DNA of 36,305 nt from NCBI GenBank assembly GCA_964461835.1, contig CAYWVO010000033.1:1-36305 (forward strand), read 5' to 3'. The notes below the pieces were generated by a model. It was given only the letters and a program-made list of their open reading frames with translations. It was not told the origin of the DNA and made no database searches. This document shows, piece after piece, positions 22,946 to 31,087 of the stretch. Position 1 is the stretch's first letter, and every line of letters starts with the position of its first letter. The position numbers and the translations under genes were made by a program. The stretch is from CAYWVO01 sp964461835. Lineage in GTDB: Bacteria > Zixibacteria > MSB-5A5 > WJJR01 > JAJRUJ01.

Positions 22946-24856
22946 TCAACTATGCCGTTTAGCGAAACTGTAAATCAGCCAACCCAAACCGAGGAATAAC
23001 ACAAACGAGACAAACGGTGACAGCGCGCCCAGCCAGGCATCGCCCCAGCCTTCAACTGTTCCTACGAAGTAAGTATAGCCGGCAATACCGACCATCAGGA
23101 GACCCTCACCGGCAATCAGGCCGGAGGCCAGCAGGATTCCGCCTTCGCGGCGTCGTTCGATATTTTCATCCTTCCTGAACCGCGTTTCGACCAGATAGCG
23201 CAGTAAGCCGCCGGCGAAAATAGGAGTCATTGTTGAGACCGGCAGATACATCCCCACCGCGAACGGCAAACTGGCAATACCCAGCAGTTCGACTACCAGC
23301 GTGAAGGCCGCGCCGATGAAGACAATCGTCCAGGGGACCTGCGCGGAAAGGACGCCGTCGATGACCGTTTTCATCAACATCGCCTGCGGGGCCGGAAGCT
23401 CGGTCGAACCAAATCCATACGCGCCGTGCAGCATGGTCACCGCAAATGCGACACCGGTAACCGACGTTAACGCTCCAATATATTCGCTGATTTGCTGCCG
23501 GTACGGCGTGGCGCCGACAAGGAACCCGGTCTTCAAATCCTGAGAAGTATCACCGGCAATCGAGGCGGCTACACACACCACGGTCCCGACCGAAAGAGCA
23601 GTTATTTTGCCGATCATGTCGGTCCAACCCAGGAGGTAGAACACCATCGAGGTGCCAAGTAGCGTAACGATGGTCATACCGGAGGTGGGGTTAGAAGAAA
23701 CACCGATGAGACCGACGATGCGTGATGATACAGTGACGAAGAGAAACGCAAAAACCGATATGGCGATCCCGACCACGATACGATGGCCGATTTCGGGGAA
23801 TTGACCAACCACGCCAGGCACAAGCACAATGACTGCGATAACCACACCGACTACACTGAGAATCCATTTCATCGGTAGGTCGAGTGCGGTTCGTTCAGTT
23901 TTGGTATTGCTGTCGTCAGCCAACCGGCGCTTAAATTCAGCCGCTCCTAAACTGAATGAGCGGACCATGACTGGAATCGAGCGAATTACCGTGATAATTC
24001 CCGCCATCGCCACCGCGCCGGCGCCGAGGTAGCGGATGTAGCGAGTCCAAATCTCTGAGGGCGTCATGTCGGCGATGAGCTTGACGGTCTCCGGGAACAT
24101 AGGGGAGGAAAGCCCTTGGCCGAAATGCGCAATTAGTGGAATCAACATACCCCAGGAAATGAGCGATCCTGCAACCATCACCGCCGCAATACGGTAGCCG
24201 ATGATGAAGCCAACACCCAGCAATGCAGGGGTCGCCTTTAGCCCTAATTGCGCTTTGTATAGGCCGGGGACACTGACAGTAATTTTCTCGGTCCAGATTT
24301 TCGCGGCGCGCGCAAAGAATTTGAATACCAGACCCACTCCCAGCCCGATAAACACCGGCATCGCTTTCGAGCCGCCTTTTTCGGCATTGATTAAGACTTC
24401 ACCGCAGGCGGTGCCTTCCGGGTAGGGGAGACGACCGTGCTCACGCACGATGAGATACCGGCGCAGCGGAATCATAAACGTGATGCCCAGGAACGCTCCT
24501 AAGAGCGCCAGCGCAGCGATTTGAATAATCGTGGGATCAGCGCCCCAGAGGAACAGGGCGGGAATCGTGAAAATGATTCCGGAGGCCAGTGAGGAGGACG
24601 CCGAGCCGGTAGTTTGAGAAATGTTACTCTCCAGGATAGTCGGCCGGGCGCCAAATAGGCGGAGGGCCCGAAAGGCCGCGACCGTCATCACCGCGATGGG
24701 AATCGACGTCGATACGGTCAGCCCCGAATAAAGCCCGAGGTAGGTGTTGGAAAATCCAAACAATAAGCCGAAGATGGAACCCAAAACAACGGCGCGTAGG
24801 GTGAACTCCCCGGTAGAGACTGACGGTGCTACATACGGTTTTATCTCTTTTTCCAT
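22946..24856 (-). CDS. OPT family oligopeptide transporter
   Basis: About 636 residues from ATG 24856; a TTG six bases upstream was rejected as start. The protein is almost wholly hydrophobic, with around 14-16 transmembrane segments, and carries the OPT hallmarks: GEFTLRAVVLGSIFGLLFGFSN at the N-terminus, YLGLYSGLTVSTSIPIAVM, ESNISQTTGSASSSLASG and, late in the chain, a VGMYLPVSTMTPIFAGG segment. Proteins of this bacterial branch import oligopeptides, or metal-chelate peptides, probably with protons. The gene converges on the S46 peptidase and diverges from tldD, so it is likely a single transcript. Substrate is not deducible from sequence. Confidence 0.93.
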   Translation of the reverse strand: MEKEIKPYVAPSVSTGEFTLRAVVLGSIFGLLFGFSNTYLGLYSGLTVSTSIPIAVMTVAAFRALRLFGARPTILESNISQTTGSASSSLASGIIFTIPALFLWGADPTIIQIAALALLGAFLGITFMIPLRRYLIVREHGRLPYPEGTACGEVLINAEKGGSKAMPVFIGLGVGLVFKFFARAAKIWTEKITVSVPGLYKAQLGLKATPALLGVGFIIGYRIAAVMVAGSLISWGMLIPLIAHFGQGLSSPMFPETVKLIADMTPSEIWTRYIRYLGAGAVAMAGIITVIRSIPVMVRSFSLGAAEFKRRLADDSNTKTERTALDLPMKWILSVVGVVIAVIVLVPGVVGQFPEIGHRIVVGIAISVFAFLFVTVSSRIVGLIGVSSNPTSGMTIVTLLGTSMVFYLLGWTDMIGKITALSVGTVVCVAASIAGDTSQDLKTGFLVGATPYRQQISEYIGALTSVTGVAFAVTMLHGAYGFGSTELPAPQAMLMKTVIDGVLSAQVPWTIVFIGAAFTLVVELLGIASLPFAVGMYLPVSTMTPIFAGGLLRYLVETRFRKDENIERRREGGILLASGLIAGEGLLMVGIAGYTYFVGTVEGWGDAWLGALSPFVSFVLFLGLGWLIYSFAKRHS

Positions 24857-25149
24857 CCCCAACCCGTGGACAAAATAACTTGGTCATGGTCGGGCATAAT
24901 TGATTATGGGTCAACCGGAATCTCGATAATTCTTCCCGTAGATGGTGTCTTGTTGAGGGAAATGCGGAACGAGAGAATCCACAGATGAAATGGCCAAAAT
25001 GCCATATTTAGCAGAACTTTTCCCGGAGGATTTCGTACGTTCTGGCAAGTTCTGTATCGTTTCGGGGTGAGCAGTGCCGCAAAGTTTGCTTCATAACGTT
25101 GTCTACTTCGTGTTTATAAGAACAAATTTCCATAAAGGGAGGAAGGCGT
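24857..25149. other. Divergent promoter region between the OPT and TldD genes
   Basis: These 293 bp carry the control regions of both genes. I see no convincing consensus promoter and no RNA gene; the AT-rich run just before 25140 is the likely side for tldD. Confidence 0.4.
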
Positions 25150-26691
25150 ATGGCGCTCATGACACGCCGTGACTTTTTGGTTAATGGGGCAAAAGTGGTC
25201 GCGCTGGCGTCGGTACCGGCAATGCTGCGTGTTGATCCGACCGCGGTCTTTGCCAGTTCTACCGCCACCGGTGAGTTGGCCGATTATTACAAGCTGTTTG
25301 CCGTGGATGAAGAAATCCTCGGGCGCGTAATTGCCGCCGCGTTGGAACGCGGAGGAGATTACGCTGATCTATACTTCGAACACCGGCTTTCCAACTGGGT
25401 CGGATTGCAGGATGAGGCGGTCAACCGTGCCTACAGTATGGTCGATTTCGGTGTGGGTATCCGGGTCCTCAAAGGTGATCAAACGGGGTTCTCGTTTACT
25501 GAGGAATTGACTCCGGAAGCGATGGTCAATGCGGCGCGTACTGCCGCCAATATCGCATCCCAGAATAAGAAAGCAGGCCCGCAGAAATTTACCCTGCATG
25601 AGTCCCCCAATTATTACCCGGTGGAGAAAATGTGGGCGGATGTCGGCGTGGACCGGAAAGTTCCGATTCTCCAGAATCTGAACGCGAAATTACGGGATGA
25701 AGACCAGCGCATCATCAAAACCCGCTTGTGGTATGGGGATTGGACGTCACGAGTACTGATGACCAACTCCGACGGCCGGATCACTTTTGATTATCGTCCG
25801 ATGGCCGAAATTCACGCCAGTTGCTCTGCCCAACAAGGGGAAGAAATCGAGCAGGGTGGGTTCAGTTTGGCGGCACGGAAGGGCCCTGAACATTTCTCCG
25901 AGCAGAACCTCCAGTTTGTGGCCGATGAAGCAGCTCGCCGTACGCTGATCTTGTTCGATGCGGTCAAACCGGAAGCCGGAGAGATGGAAGTGGTCCTGGC
26001 AGCAGGCAGCTCCGGAATTTTGCTCCATGAAGCCATCGGCCACGGGATGGAAGCAGATTTCAATCGCAAGAATGAGTCAATATACTCTGACAAGATTGGC
26101 AAGCCAATCGCCGAACCGATTGTCTCGATTGTCGATGACGGTACCTGGACTAACGCTCGCGGCGCACTGAATGTGGACGATGAGGCCAACGATACCGAAA
26201 AGACATTCCTCGTTCGTGACGGTATCTTGAAATCGTATATGCATGACCGAATCAGCGCGCAGCATTATGGGGTAAAGCCTACCGGAAACGGGCGGCGAGA
26301 ATCCTTCCGTCATAATCCGATTCCGCGGATGCGGTGCACCTATATGCTGCCCGGTCCGCATACCAGGGATGAAATCATTCAAAGTGTGAAAAAAGGCATT
26401 TATTGTGAAACCTTCACCAATGGTGAAGTCCGCATCGGTCCCGGTGATTTCACGTTCTATGTGAAAAATGGCAACCTCATCGAGGATGGTCAACTCAGCA
26501 CGCCAATCAAGGACATCAATATCATTGGCAACGGCCCGGAGGTTTTAAAGCGGGTTGTTATGGTTGGTGGCGACTTAGAGATGTCGGTTGGCAGTGGGAT
26601 GTGCGGCAAAGCCGGGCAGAGCGTACCGGTTTCCATGGGACTCCCGACGGCCAAGGTGTCGGCGATAACGGTCGGCGGCACGAATTCGTGA
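25150..26691 (+). CDS. tldD: TldD-family metalloprotease with a Tat signal peptide
   Basis: A 513-residue TldD/PmbA-type protein; ATG 25150 follows GGAGGAAGG. The zinc motif HExxxH is HEAIGH (H293-H298), followed by GMEADF, and the third zinc ligand is C485 in GMCGKAGQSVPV, the TldD pattern rather than the zinc-free TldE one. Unusually, the N-terminus is a twin-arginine signal (TRRDFLVNGAKVVALASVPAML), so it should be exported folded. Known TldD acts in the cytoplasm with TldE, unfolding and cutting peptides such as microcin B17 precursor and the CcdA antitoxin. It is followed 52 bp later by the TldE homologue, and the pair is probably one operon ending at the terminator at 28092. Confidence 0.93.
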   Translation: MALMTRRDFLVNGAKVVALASVPAMLRVDPTAVFASSTATGELADYYKLFAVDEEILGRVIAAALERGGDYADLYFEHRLSNWVGLQDEAVNRAYSMVDFGVGIRVLKGDQTGFSFTEELTPEAMVNAARTAANIASQNKKAGPQKFTLHESPNYYPVEKMWADVGVDRKVPILQNLNAKLRDEDQRIIKTRLWYGDWTSRVLMTNSDGRITFDYRPMAEIHASCSAQQGEEIEQGGFSLAARKGPEHFSEQNLQFVADEAARRTLILFDAVKPEAGEMEVVLAAGSSGILLHEAIGHGMEADFNRKNESIYSDKIGKPIAEPIVSIVDDGTWTNARGALNVDDEANDTEKTFLVRDGILKSYMHDRISAQHYGVKPTGNGRRESFRHNPIPRMRCTYMLPGPHTRDEIIQSVKKGIYCETFTNGEVRIGPGDFTFYVKNGNLIEDGQLSTPIKDINIIGNGPEVLKRVVMVGGDLEMSVGSGMCGKAGQSVPVSMGLPTAKVSAITVGGTNS

Positions 26692-26743
26692 ACGAGACAC
26701 CAGGCGCAGGAAGCATAAACGTCGAATCAGCGAGGCAAACCAT

Positions 26744-28066
26744 ATGAATACAAAAGAAAGCTTGGCGTTGGCACACTGGACTGTCGATCTGGCAGTTAAA
26801 AAAGGCGCGGACGAGGCGGCGGTAAATCTTACCAATCGCCGGGATATAGAAGTCGAAATCCGGGAGCAGAAAGTCGACAAACTCAAAGAATCGACGCAAA
26901 ACGGTCTCAGCATTCAAGTCTATGTCAACCACCGGTATTCCAGCCAATCGACTAATGACCTCCGCAAAGAGTCGCTGGAGCGCTTTATCGGCGAAGCGGT
27001 AGCGATGACCAAATACCTCAGCGAGGACAAATATCGCGGTCTGCCCGACCCGAAATGGTATCAGGGACGCGCCGATATTGACCTGAAGACCTATGATCAG
27101 TCGTACGAATCGTTGTCGTCCGGTGAACGAGTCGCCTTTGCCAAGGCCGCAGAAGATGCTGCCCGCACCGCCAGCGACAAAGTAATCACGTGTACTGCCG
27201 GATTCTCCGATTCGGAGTACGCCTCGGTGAAAGTACACAGCAATGGGTTCGCGGGAACCACGACGGGTACGGTGTTCTCAGCCGGCGCCAGCGCGACGGT
27301 GAAAGGCAATGGTGAAGGTCGCCCCAGCGACTGGGAGTGGAAAACTTTCCGCTTCCGGAGAGAAATGCCCGATCCGGCCAGCCTCGGTAATAGCGCTGTG
27401 CAACGCGCGTTAGCCAAAATCGGACAACAAAAAATCGATTCCGGCATGTATGATTTGGTCATTGATAACCGCAGCGCCAGCCGGTTCATCGGTATTTTGA
27501 TTGGCCCGATGAGCGCTTCCTCAATCCAGCAAAAGCGATCATTTTTGGATGGAAAATTGGGGCAGAAGATCGCCTCAGAGCAGTTTACGTTGATCGATGA
27601 TCCGCATATTGTTTCAGGATTTGGTTCACGGTTGTATGATGGAGACGGCATCGCCACGAAAAGGCGGGTAATGATCGATAAAGGGATTCTCAAGCAGTTC
27701 TACGTCGATTGGTATTACGGGCAAAAACTCGGCTGGGATCCCACCGTCGGCGGGACAACTAATGTGGTCTTTGCCTATGGTGATAAATCCCTTGACGAGC
27801 TTGTCAGCCAAATGAAAAAGGGCATCGTGGTCAATAGTTTCATCGGGGGCAACTCTAACTCGGTGACTGGTGATTTCTCGGTTGGCATTATTGGGCACTA
27901 TGTGGAAAACGGGCAAATCGTTCAGCCGGTTAATGAAATGAACATCTCTGGAAATCTCACCGAGGTGCTCAACCAATTGGTGGAGATGGGGAACGACCCA
28001 TGGGTGTATTCCTCTTGGCGCCGTCCCAGCATGTATTTGCGCGATATTCAGTTTAGCGGTGTATAA
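26744..28066 (+). CDS. pmbA: TldE/PmbA-family protein, partner of TldD
   Basis: The 440-residue protein from ATG 26744 shows the PmbA/TldE fold: ADEAAVNLTNRRDIEVEIR near the start, QSYESLSSGERVAFAKAAE, NSNSVTGDFSVGIIGHYVENGQ, and the ending EMGNDPWVYSSWRRPSMYL. It has no HExxxH motif, as expected for TldE, which shapes the substrate channel while TldD supplies the zinc site. Unlike its partner it has no signal peptide: the N-terminus MNTKESLALAHWTVDLA is soluble. The SD is weak (GAGG about 8 bases upstream), so coupling to tldD is likely through the shared transcript. Confidence 0.92.
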   Translation: MNTKESLALAHWTVDLAVKKGADEAAVNLTNRRDIEVEIREQKVDKLKESTQNGLSIQVYVNHRYSSQSTNDLRKESLERFIGEAVAMTKYLSEDKYRGLPDPKWYQGRADIDLKTYDQSYESLSSGERVAFAKAAEDAARTASDKVITCTAGFSDSEYASVKVHSNGFAGTTTGTVFSAGASATVKGNGEGRPSDWEWKTFRFRREMPDPASLGNSAVQRALAKIGQQKIDSGMYDLVIDNRSASRFIGILIGPMSASSIQQKRSFLDGKLGQKIASEQFTLIDDPHIVSGFGSRLYDGDGIATKRRVMIDKGILKQFYVDWYYGQKLGWDPTVGGTTNVVFAYGDKSLDELVSQMKKGIVVNSFIGGNSNSVTGDFSVGIIGHYVENGQIVQPVNEMNISGNLTEVLNQLVEMGNDPWVYSSWRRPSMYLRDIQFSGV

Positions 28067-28091
28067 CCATTAGATGGGGCAGGATACGCAG

Positions 28092-28123
28092 AACGGCGGT
28101 CCCGGGGGCAGACCGCCGTTTTT
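28092..28123 (+). terminator. Strong intrinsic terminator after tldD-pmbA
   Basis: AACGGCGGTC (28092-28101) pairs perfectly with GACCGCCGTT (28111-28120) around a nine-base loop, followed by TTTTT. It ends the rightward operon and is also 15 bp from the end of the leftward bacterioferritin gene. Confidence 0.9.
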
Positions 28124-28137
28124 GCTGATAATGCCGA

Positions 28138-28605
28138 TCAGTCAATCTGCTCATTTAAGTAGAGTTGAATGCCCATCTGCTCAATCTGGTCGAGTTGACC
28201 CTCCAGCCAGTCGATGTGATCTTCCTCGTCCTTGAGGATTGACTCCAACATCTCGCGGGTGCCGTTGTCGCCGACTTCAACACAAAGTCTGATGCCATCA
28301 TTGTACATTTTTAGTGCGCCCATTTCGGACTGGAGGTCGTTGCGGAATTGCCTTTCAACGTCCTTGCCGATATGGATATCGTTCAATTTGCTCACCACGG
28401 GCGTGCCCTCGAGGAAGAGTATCCTGCCAATCAACCGCTCGGCATGTTTCATCTCGTCAATGGCACGTTTCTCGATTGCCGTGTGTAATTTTCCGTATTC
28501 CCAGTCATCGCACATCTCGGAGTGGACCATATATTGATTGATGGCCGTGAGCTCATCGGCCAGCATTTCATTCAGCGCGTCCAGGATCTTATCATTGCCC
28601 TTCAT
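28138..28605 (-). CDS. bfr: Bacterioferritin
   Basis: A 155-residue bacterioferritin from ATG 28605, selected over 28623 because GAGGAGGAAG precedes it and because the numbering then fits the family exactly. The di-iron ferroxidase ligands are all present: E18, E51, H54, E94, E127 and H130, with Y25 beside them. M52, the residue that binds heme at the subunit interface, is also kept. The protein forms a 24-subunit shell that oxidises and stores iron and protects against peroxide. The gene stands alone and converges on the tldD-pmbA operon. Confidence 0.96.
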   Translation of the reverse strand: MKGNDKILDALNEMLADELTAINQYMVHSEMCDDWEYGKLHTAIEKRAIDEMKHAERLIGRILFLEGTPVVSKLNDIHIGKDVERQFRNDLQSEMGALKMYNDGIRLCVEVGDNGTREMLESILKDEEDHIDWLEGQLDQIEQMGIQLYLNEQID

Positions 28606-29012
28606 TCTTCCTCCTCTAAACAAAGTACCTCATACGTTAACGATTCCTGGTCTAAAAGAGCAAGTTTAGTTCTGCCAATCGTGGCAATTCTTGGATCTTC
28701 TCACCAAAATGATATGCCGAGGCCTTTACCTAATCAGGTGCCGCATGGCTTTGGTCTTGAATCGGCCGAATTGTGCCTCCGATTTCAAAAAATTTTTGTT
28801 TTCACCAAATGAAAATACACATGACCAATATTCCATAATCAATATCATCGCTTCGACTTACCCATTCAAAATTTTTCAATCCATTCTCTTCAATTTACTG
28901 GGCAGCATGAAGATATGAGAATTTTTCTCAAACATTTTTCTATGCATCCGTATGTGTGATTAAATGATGTTCAAAATAGATTGAACATCGGTCAACGACT
29001 GGAGGAAATAAC
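28606..29012. other. AT-rich intergenic region
   Basis: These 407 bp separate bfr from the divergent beta-barrel gene. Composition is distinctly AT-rich around 28790-28990. I find no RNA gene or clear regulator site; a 75-codon ORF at 28691-28918 lacks an SD and looks random. Confidence 0.5.
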
Positions 29013-29579
29013 ATGAGAAAGGCAACAGCCATCGCAGTGGTCTTGCTGCTGATGATCCCGGCCGTCAGCTCGGCAGTGGACATGACCGGCAAGTACGGGC
29101 TGGGGTATTTTCACAAAGGTGCCCCGGTTGGCGCTCGGTACTGGATCAATGAAAAAGTTGGTCTCGATGTAGGGGTAGGCCTGGACGCTTCAACCGTGTA
29201 TGTGGGTGGCGAAAAGGAAACCGCAATTAGTTTCTGGGCAGAAGTGGGTCTGCCGTATGTGATTATGGATACCGATCGCGCGAATTTCTTCGTGCGGCCG
29301 GGAGTCATGCTTGCATCGCTGGATGATCGTTCTGCGCAGTACGGGGAGTATGGCCTTGATGAATCGTGGACCCGTCTCACGGTATCGCTGGCACCGGGCG
29401 CCGAAATTTTCTTTGGCGATCATTTCTCGCTGGAAGCGGGGCACGGGTTTGCAGTCGACCTGCTGAGCGTGCCGGATAATAACGCGATTCCGGAGTACCG
29501 TCGTGGTGAAACTGAAACCACGATTCGGACTTTCGACGCCAGCATCACCTACATCGGATTCCATTTCTACTTCGAGTAA
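29013..29579 (+). CDS. Outer-membrane beta-barrel-like protein
   Basis: A 188-residue protein with a clear signal peptide (MRKATAIAVVLLLMIPAVSSA, cut near residue 21) and GGAGG ten bases before ATG 29013. The rest alternates polar and hydrophobic residues in strands typical of small barrels: KYGLGYFHKGAPVGARYWI, VGLDVGVGLDASTVYV, FFVRPGVMLASL, RLTVSLAPGAEIFF, and a final FDASITYIGFHFYFE that ends in the aromatic residue plus one that barrels commonly show. It resembles OmpA/OprF-like eight-strand barrels. Its substrate or role is unknown. The downstream stub and small gene may be on the same transcript. Confidence 0.7.
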   Translation: MRKATAIAVVLLLMIPAVSSAVDMTGKYGLGYFHKGAPVGARYWINEKVGLDVGVGLDASTVYVGGEKETAISFWAEVGLPYVIMDTDRANFFVRPGVMLASLDDRSAQYGEYGLDESWTRLTVSLAPGAEIFFGDHFSLEAGHGFAVDLLSVPDNNAIPEYRRGETETTIRTFDASITYIGFHFYFE

Positions 29580-29608
29580 ACCGGAGCGAGGAAAGTAGGA
29601 GAAAACCG

Positions 29609-29779
29609 ATGTCACATTCGACCGTCCAGACGCCCAGCCTGATTGTGGGGAGAAGAATGCCCGGAGCGACTGCTGCCAGGAGATTGCAACATCAGGGCAT
29701 TGATGTGGTGGTTGTGGATACAGGCGGGGCGGTTGGCGGTCGGGTTGTTCGAGTATATCGGATATCAGTAAACGAATAG
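29609..29779 (+). pseudogene. Stub of an FAD-dependent amine-oxidase-like protein
   Basis: A 56-codon ORF reads like the first 45 residues of an FAD-binding amine oxidase or phytoene-desaturase-type enzyme: PSLIVGRRMPGATAARRL, QGIDVVVVDTGG, AVGGRVVRV. In functional relatives the loop is GAGMAGxxAA; here it is GRRMPG, so the dinucleotide-binding GxGxxG is lost, and the gene stops after GGRVV. The nearest purine-rich leader is AGTAGGAGAAAA before ATG 29609, so it may still be translated. I read it as a decayed remnant rather than a working enzyme. Confidence 0.55.
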
Positions 29780-29806
29780 CCTTTAGACCGAAACAGGAGG
29801 AACCCC

Positions 29807-30001
29807 ATGGAAACAAATCAGTCAGTCTTTGGTAATGGCGTACTTAAGAAGAGCGCCCGCGAATTCACCGTCTTTGTCGATGAAGACGGCACCAGTTGGA
29901 TTTGCGACAAGGAAGCTGCCGACCAGATCGATCGCAGCAGGCCGTTCAAAGAGCAGAATATTGAACGCTGCCAGGTCATGCCGTTTGATCACGGTGGCTA
30001 A
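29807..30001 (+). CDS. Small acidic protein of unknown function (64 aa)
   Basis: A strong SD (ACAGGAGGAA) precedes ATG 29807. The protein has no signal peptide or membrane segment: REFTVFVDEDGTSWICDKEA and a tail FKEQNIERCQVMPFDHGG. One region looks like two strands and a short helix. It carries two isolated Cys residues and one His near the end, not enough for a zinc site. I recognise no family. Confidence 0.6.
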   Translation: METNQSVFGNGVLKKSAREFTVFVDEDGTSWICDKEAADQIDRSRPFKEQNIERCQVMPFDHGG

Positions 30002-30027
30002 TGACCATGATTCAGCGGTACGATGGC

Positions 30028-30059
30028 ACGGGCGGCATGTCATGGAATGCGCCGCCCGT
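30028..30059 (+). terminator. Candidate terminator
   Basis: ACGGGCGGC (30028-30036) pairs with GCCGCCCGT (30051-30059). The T-rich tail is weak (TGTCATTT). It lies 27 bp after the small acidic protein. Confidence 0.45.
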
Positions 30060-30104
30060 TGTCATTTCCTGATTATTAGCAACTCCTGGAGACCCGAAAA
30101 TACG

Positions 30105-30458
30105 ATGGCAAATCATTTGATTGAAAACCTGGTACGCGAGACATTCTTGCGAAAGGTTTTCAATTACGTCGGAAAGCAACGCTGGCATTACCAGGGTGAC
30201 CGTCCGTGTGTTATTAAATTCTATGATGACTCATGCCCGCCTTGCCAGGTCATTACCCAGCCGATCGCCGAATTGGCCGATGAGTACCATGGTCGCGTCT
30301 TGTTTTACCAAGTCGATGTTAGAGAAGAAGAACTGGCGAGAGAACTTGGTGTCTGGCACCTGCCCACGGTAGTACTCTGCCCGCTGGACGGCAGCCCTGC
30401 TTTGGCCGCGAGGAAATCGCGGGCGTTTCGGTGGCTCTCCGGCATGGGGCCGGACTGA
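30105..30458 (+). pseudogene. Thioredoxin-like protein, C-terminus replaced
   Basis: The N-terminal two thirds match thioredoxin: CVIKFYDDSCPPCQVITQPI with a CPPC active site, QPIAELADEYHGRVLFYQVDV, and GVWHLPTVVLCPLDGSPA including the cis-proline that follows the HLPT segment. Thioredoxins reduce disulphides in the cytoplasm; there is no signal peptide. After about residue 98 (near 30398) the sequence is no longer thioredoxin but the antisense strand of a primase gene, and it ends at 30458 in unrelated residues. The last strand and helix are thus missing, so folding is doubtful. A weak GGAG lies upstream of ATG 30105. Confidence 0.7.
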
Positions 30459-30730
30459 CCCCGAGTCACCTGGCCCGTCTGGATAAACTCCACGAGCTGG
30501 AGCACGTCGCCGCCCACGCCGCAGCCGAAACAATACCAACCCTGTTTGTCGAGCATGACGTGGAGAGACCGGTGCGATTGGCTCTTGTGGTTCGGACAGT
30601 CGCATTGGAGCAGGCGGTCGGATTCGTGCACGACGCGGGAGCCGAGGAGTTCCCGGGCAACCGTGCCGATATCGATCTCGGTGATCCGCCGGTAATAGTC
30701 TTTCACATTGCTTAGTCGCTCAACTGCCAC
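30305..30730 (-). pseudogene. Truncated CHC2 zinc-finger primase
   Basis: From GTG 30730 (GGAG five bases before) a typical DnaG N-terminus is read: a DYYRRITEIDIGTVARELLG helix, then a CHC2 finger with CDCPNHKSQSHRSLHVM and GWYCFGCGVGGDVLQLVEF. It continues to NARDFLAAKAGLPSS near 30400 and then turns into the complement of the thioredoxin gene before stopping at 30305. The TOPRIM catalytic core is missing. It is unlike the intact primase at 4705-5814 in its finger loops. It marks the scar at the left edge of the right-hand island. Confidence 0.75.
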
Positions 30731-30781
30731 TTAGGCTCCATTTCCGCCAACATCCGCGCTGATTGATACTTACCGACCGGA

Positions 30782-30813
30782 AACACATTTTGACGGCGAC
30801 CGGGAAATGTGTT
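30782..30813 (+). promoter_or_regulatory. Operator-like inverted repeat
   Basis: AACACATTT (30782-30790) and AAATGTGTT (30805-30813) are perfect inverted 9-mers 14 bp apart. The right arm touches the -35 box, a position typical of repression sites. Confidence 0.5.
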
Positions 30814-30840
30814 GCTTTTCGTGCTCAGAAATGTTATTAT
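30812..30840 (+). promoter_or_regulatory. Candidate promoter of the HTH-helicase operon
   Basis: TTGCTT (30812-30817) and TATTAT (30835-30840) with 17-bp spacing. Transcription would start near 30847, too close for the ATG at 30851 to have an SD, so the ATG at 30890 is favoured. Confidence 0.5.
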
Positions 30841-30889
30841 CTGGCTTTAGATGATCACGAGTGGAGATGGAGACGGCGACGGCGATTTC

Positions 30890-31084
30890 ATGACTACCTG
30901 GTTGACTCTGGAAGAAGCAGCGAAGCAGTTGAAAATAGGCAAGTCCACGATCTACCGTCTGGCTCGTGAAGGTGACCTGCCCGCCCACCGGATGGGCCGG
31001 GTCTGGCGGTTTGATGCTGAAGAACTGGATGCTTGGGTGAAGAGAAGCCCGTCAGAAGACAATAAGCCAAAGAAATCAAGGTAG
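30890..31084 (+). CDS. Small HTH protein (excisionase/MerR-like, helix_turn_helix_17)
   Basis: A 64-residue DNA-binding protein. The winged-HTH of the excisionase family is complete: MTTWLTLEEAAKQL, KIGKSTIYRLAREGDLPA and HRMGRVWRFDAEELDAWVKR. Such small proteins act as excision factors or transcription regulators. The frame is open to an ATG at 30851, whose extra residues (GDGDGDGDF) look non-native. It starts the presumed operon with the giant helicase only four bases downstream, so it may be its regulator, acting on the palindrome at 30782-30813. Confidence 0.82.
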   Translation: MTTWLTLEEAAKQLKIGKSTIYRLAREGDLPAHRMGRVWRFDAEELDAWVKRSPSEDNKPKKSR

Positions 31085-31087
31085 CTC

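Noticed and set aside
26558..27238. A 226-codon minus-strand ORF across the tldD-pmbA junction
   Set aside because: Runs antisense through two well-supported genes.
28691..28918. A 75-codon ORF in the AT-rich gap after bfr
   Set aside because: No SD and no protein-like pattern; composition matches the surrounding non-coding DNA.
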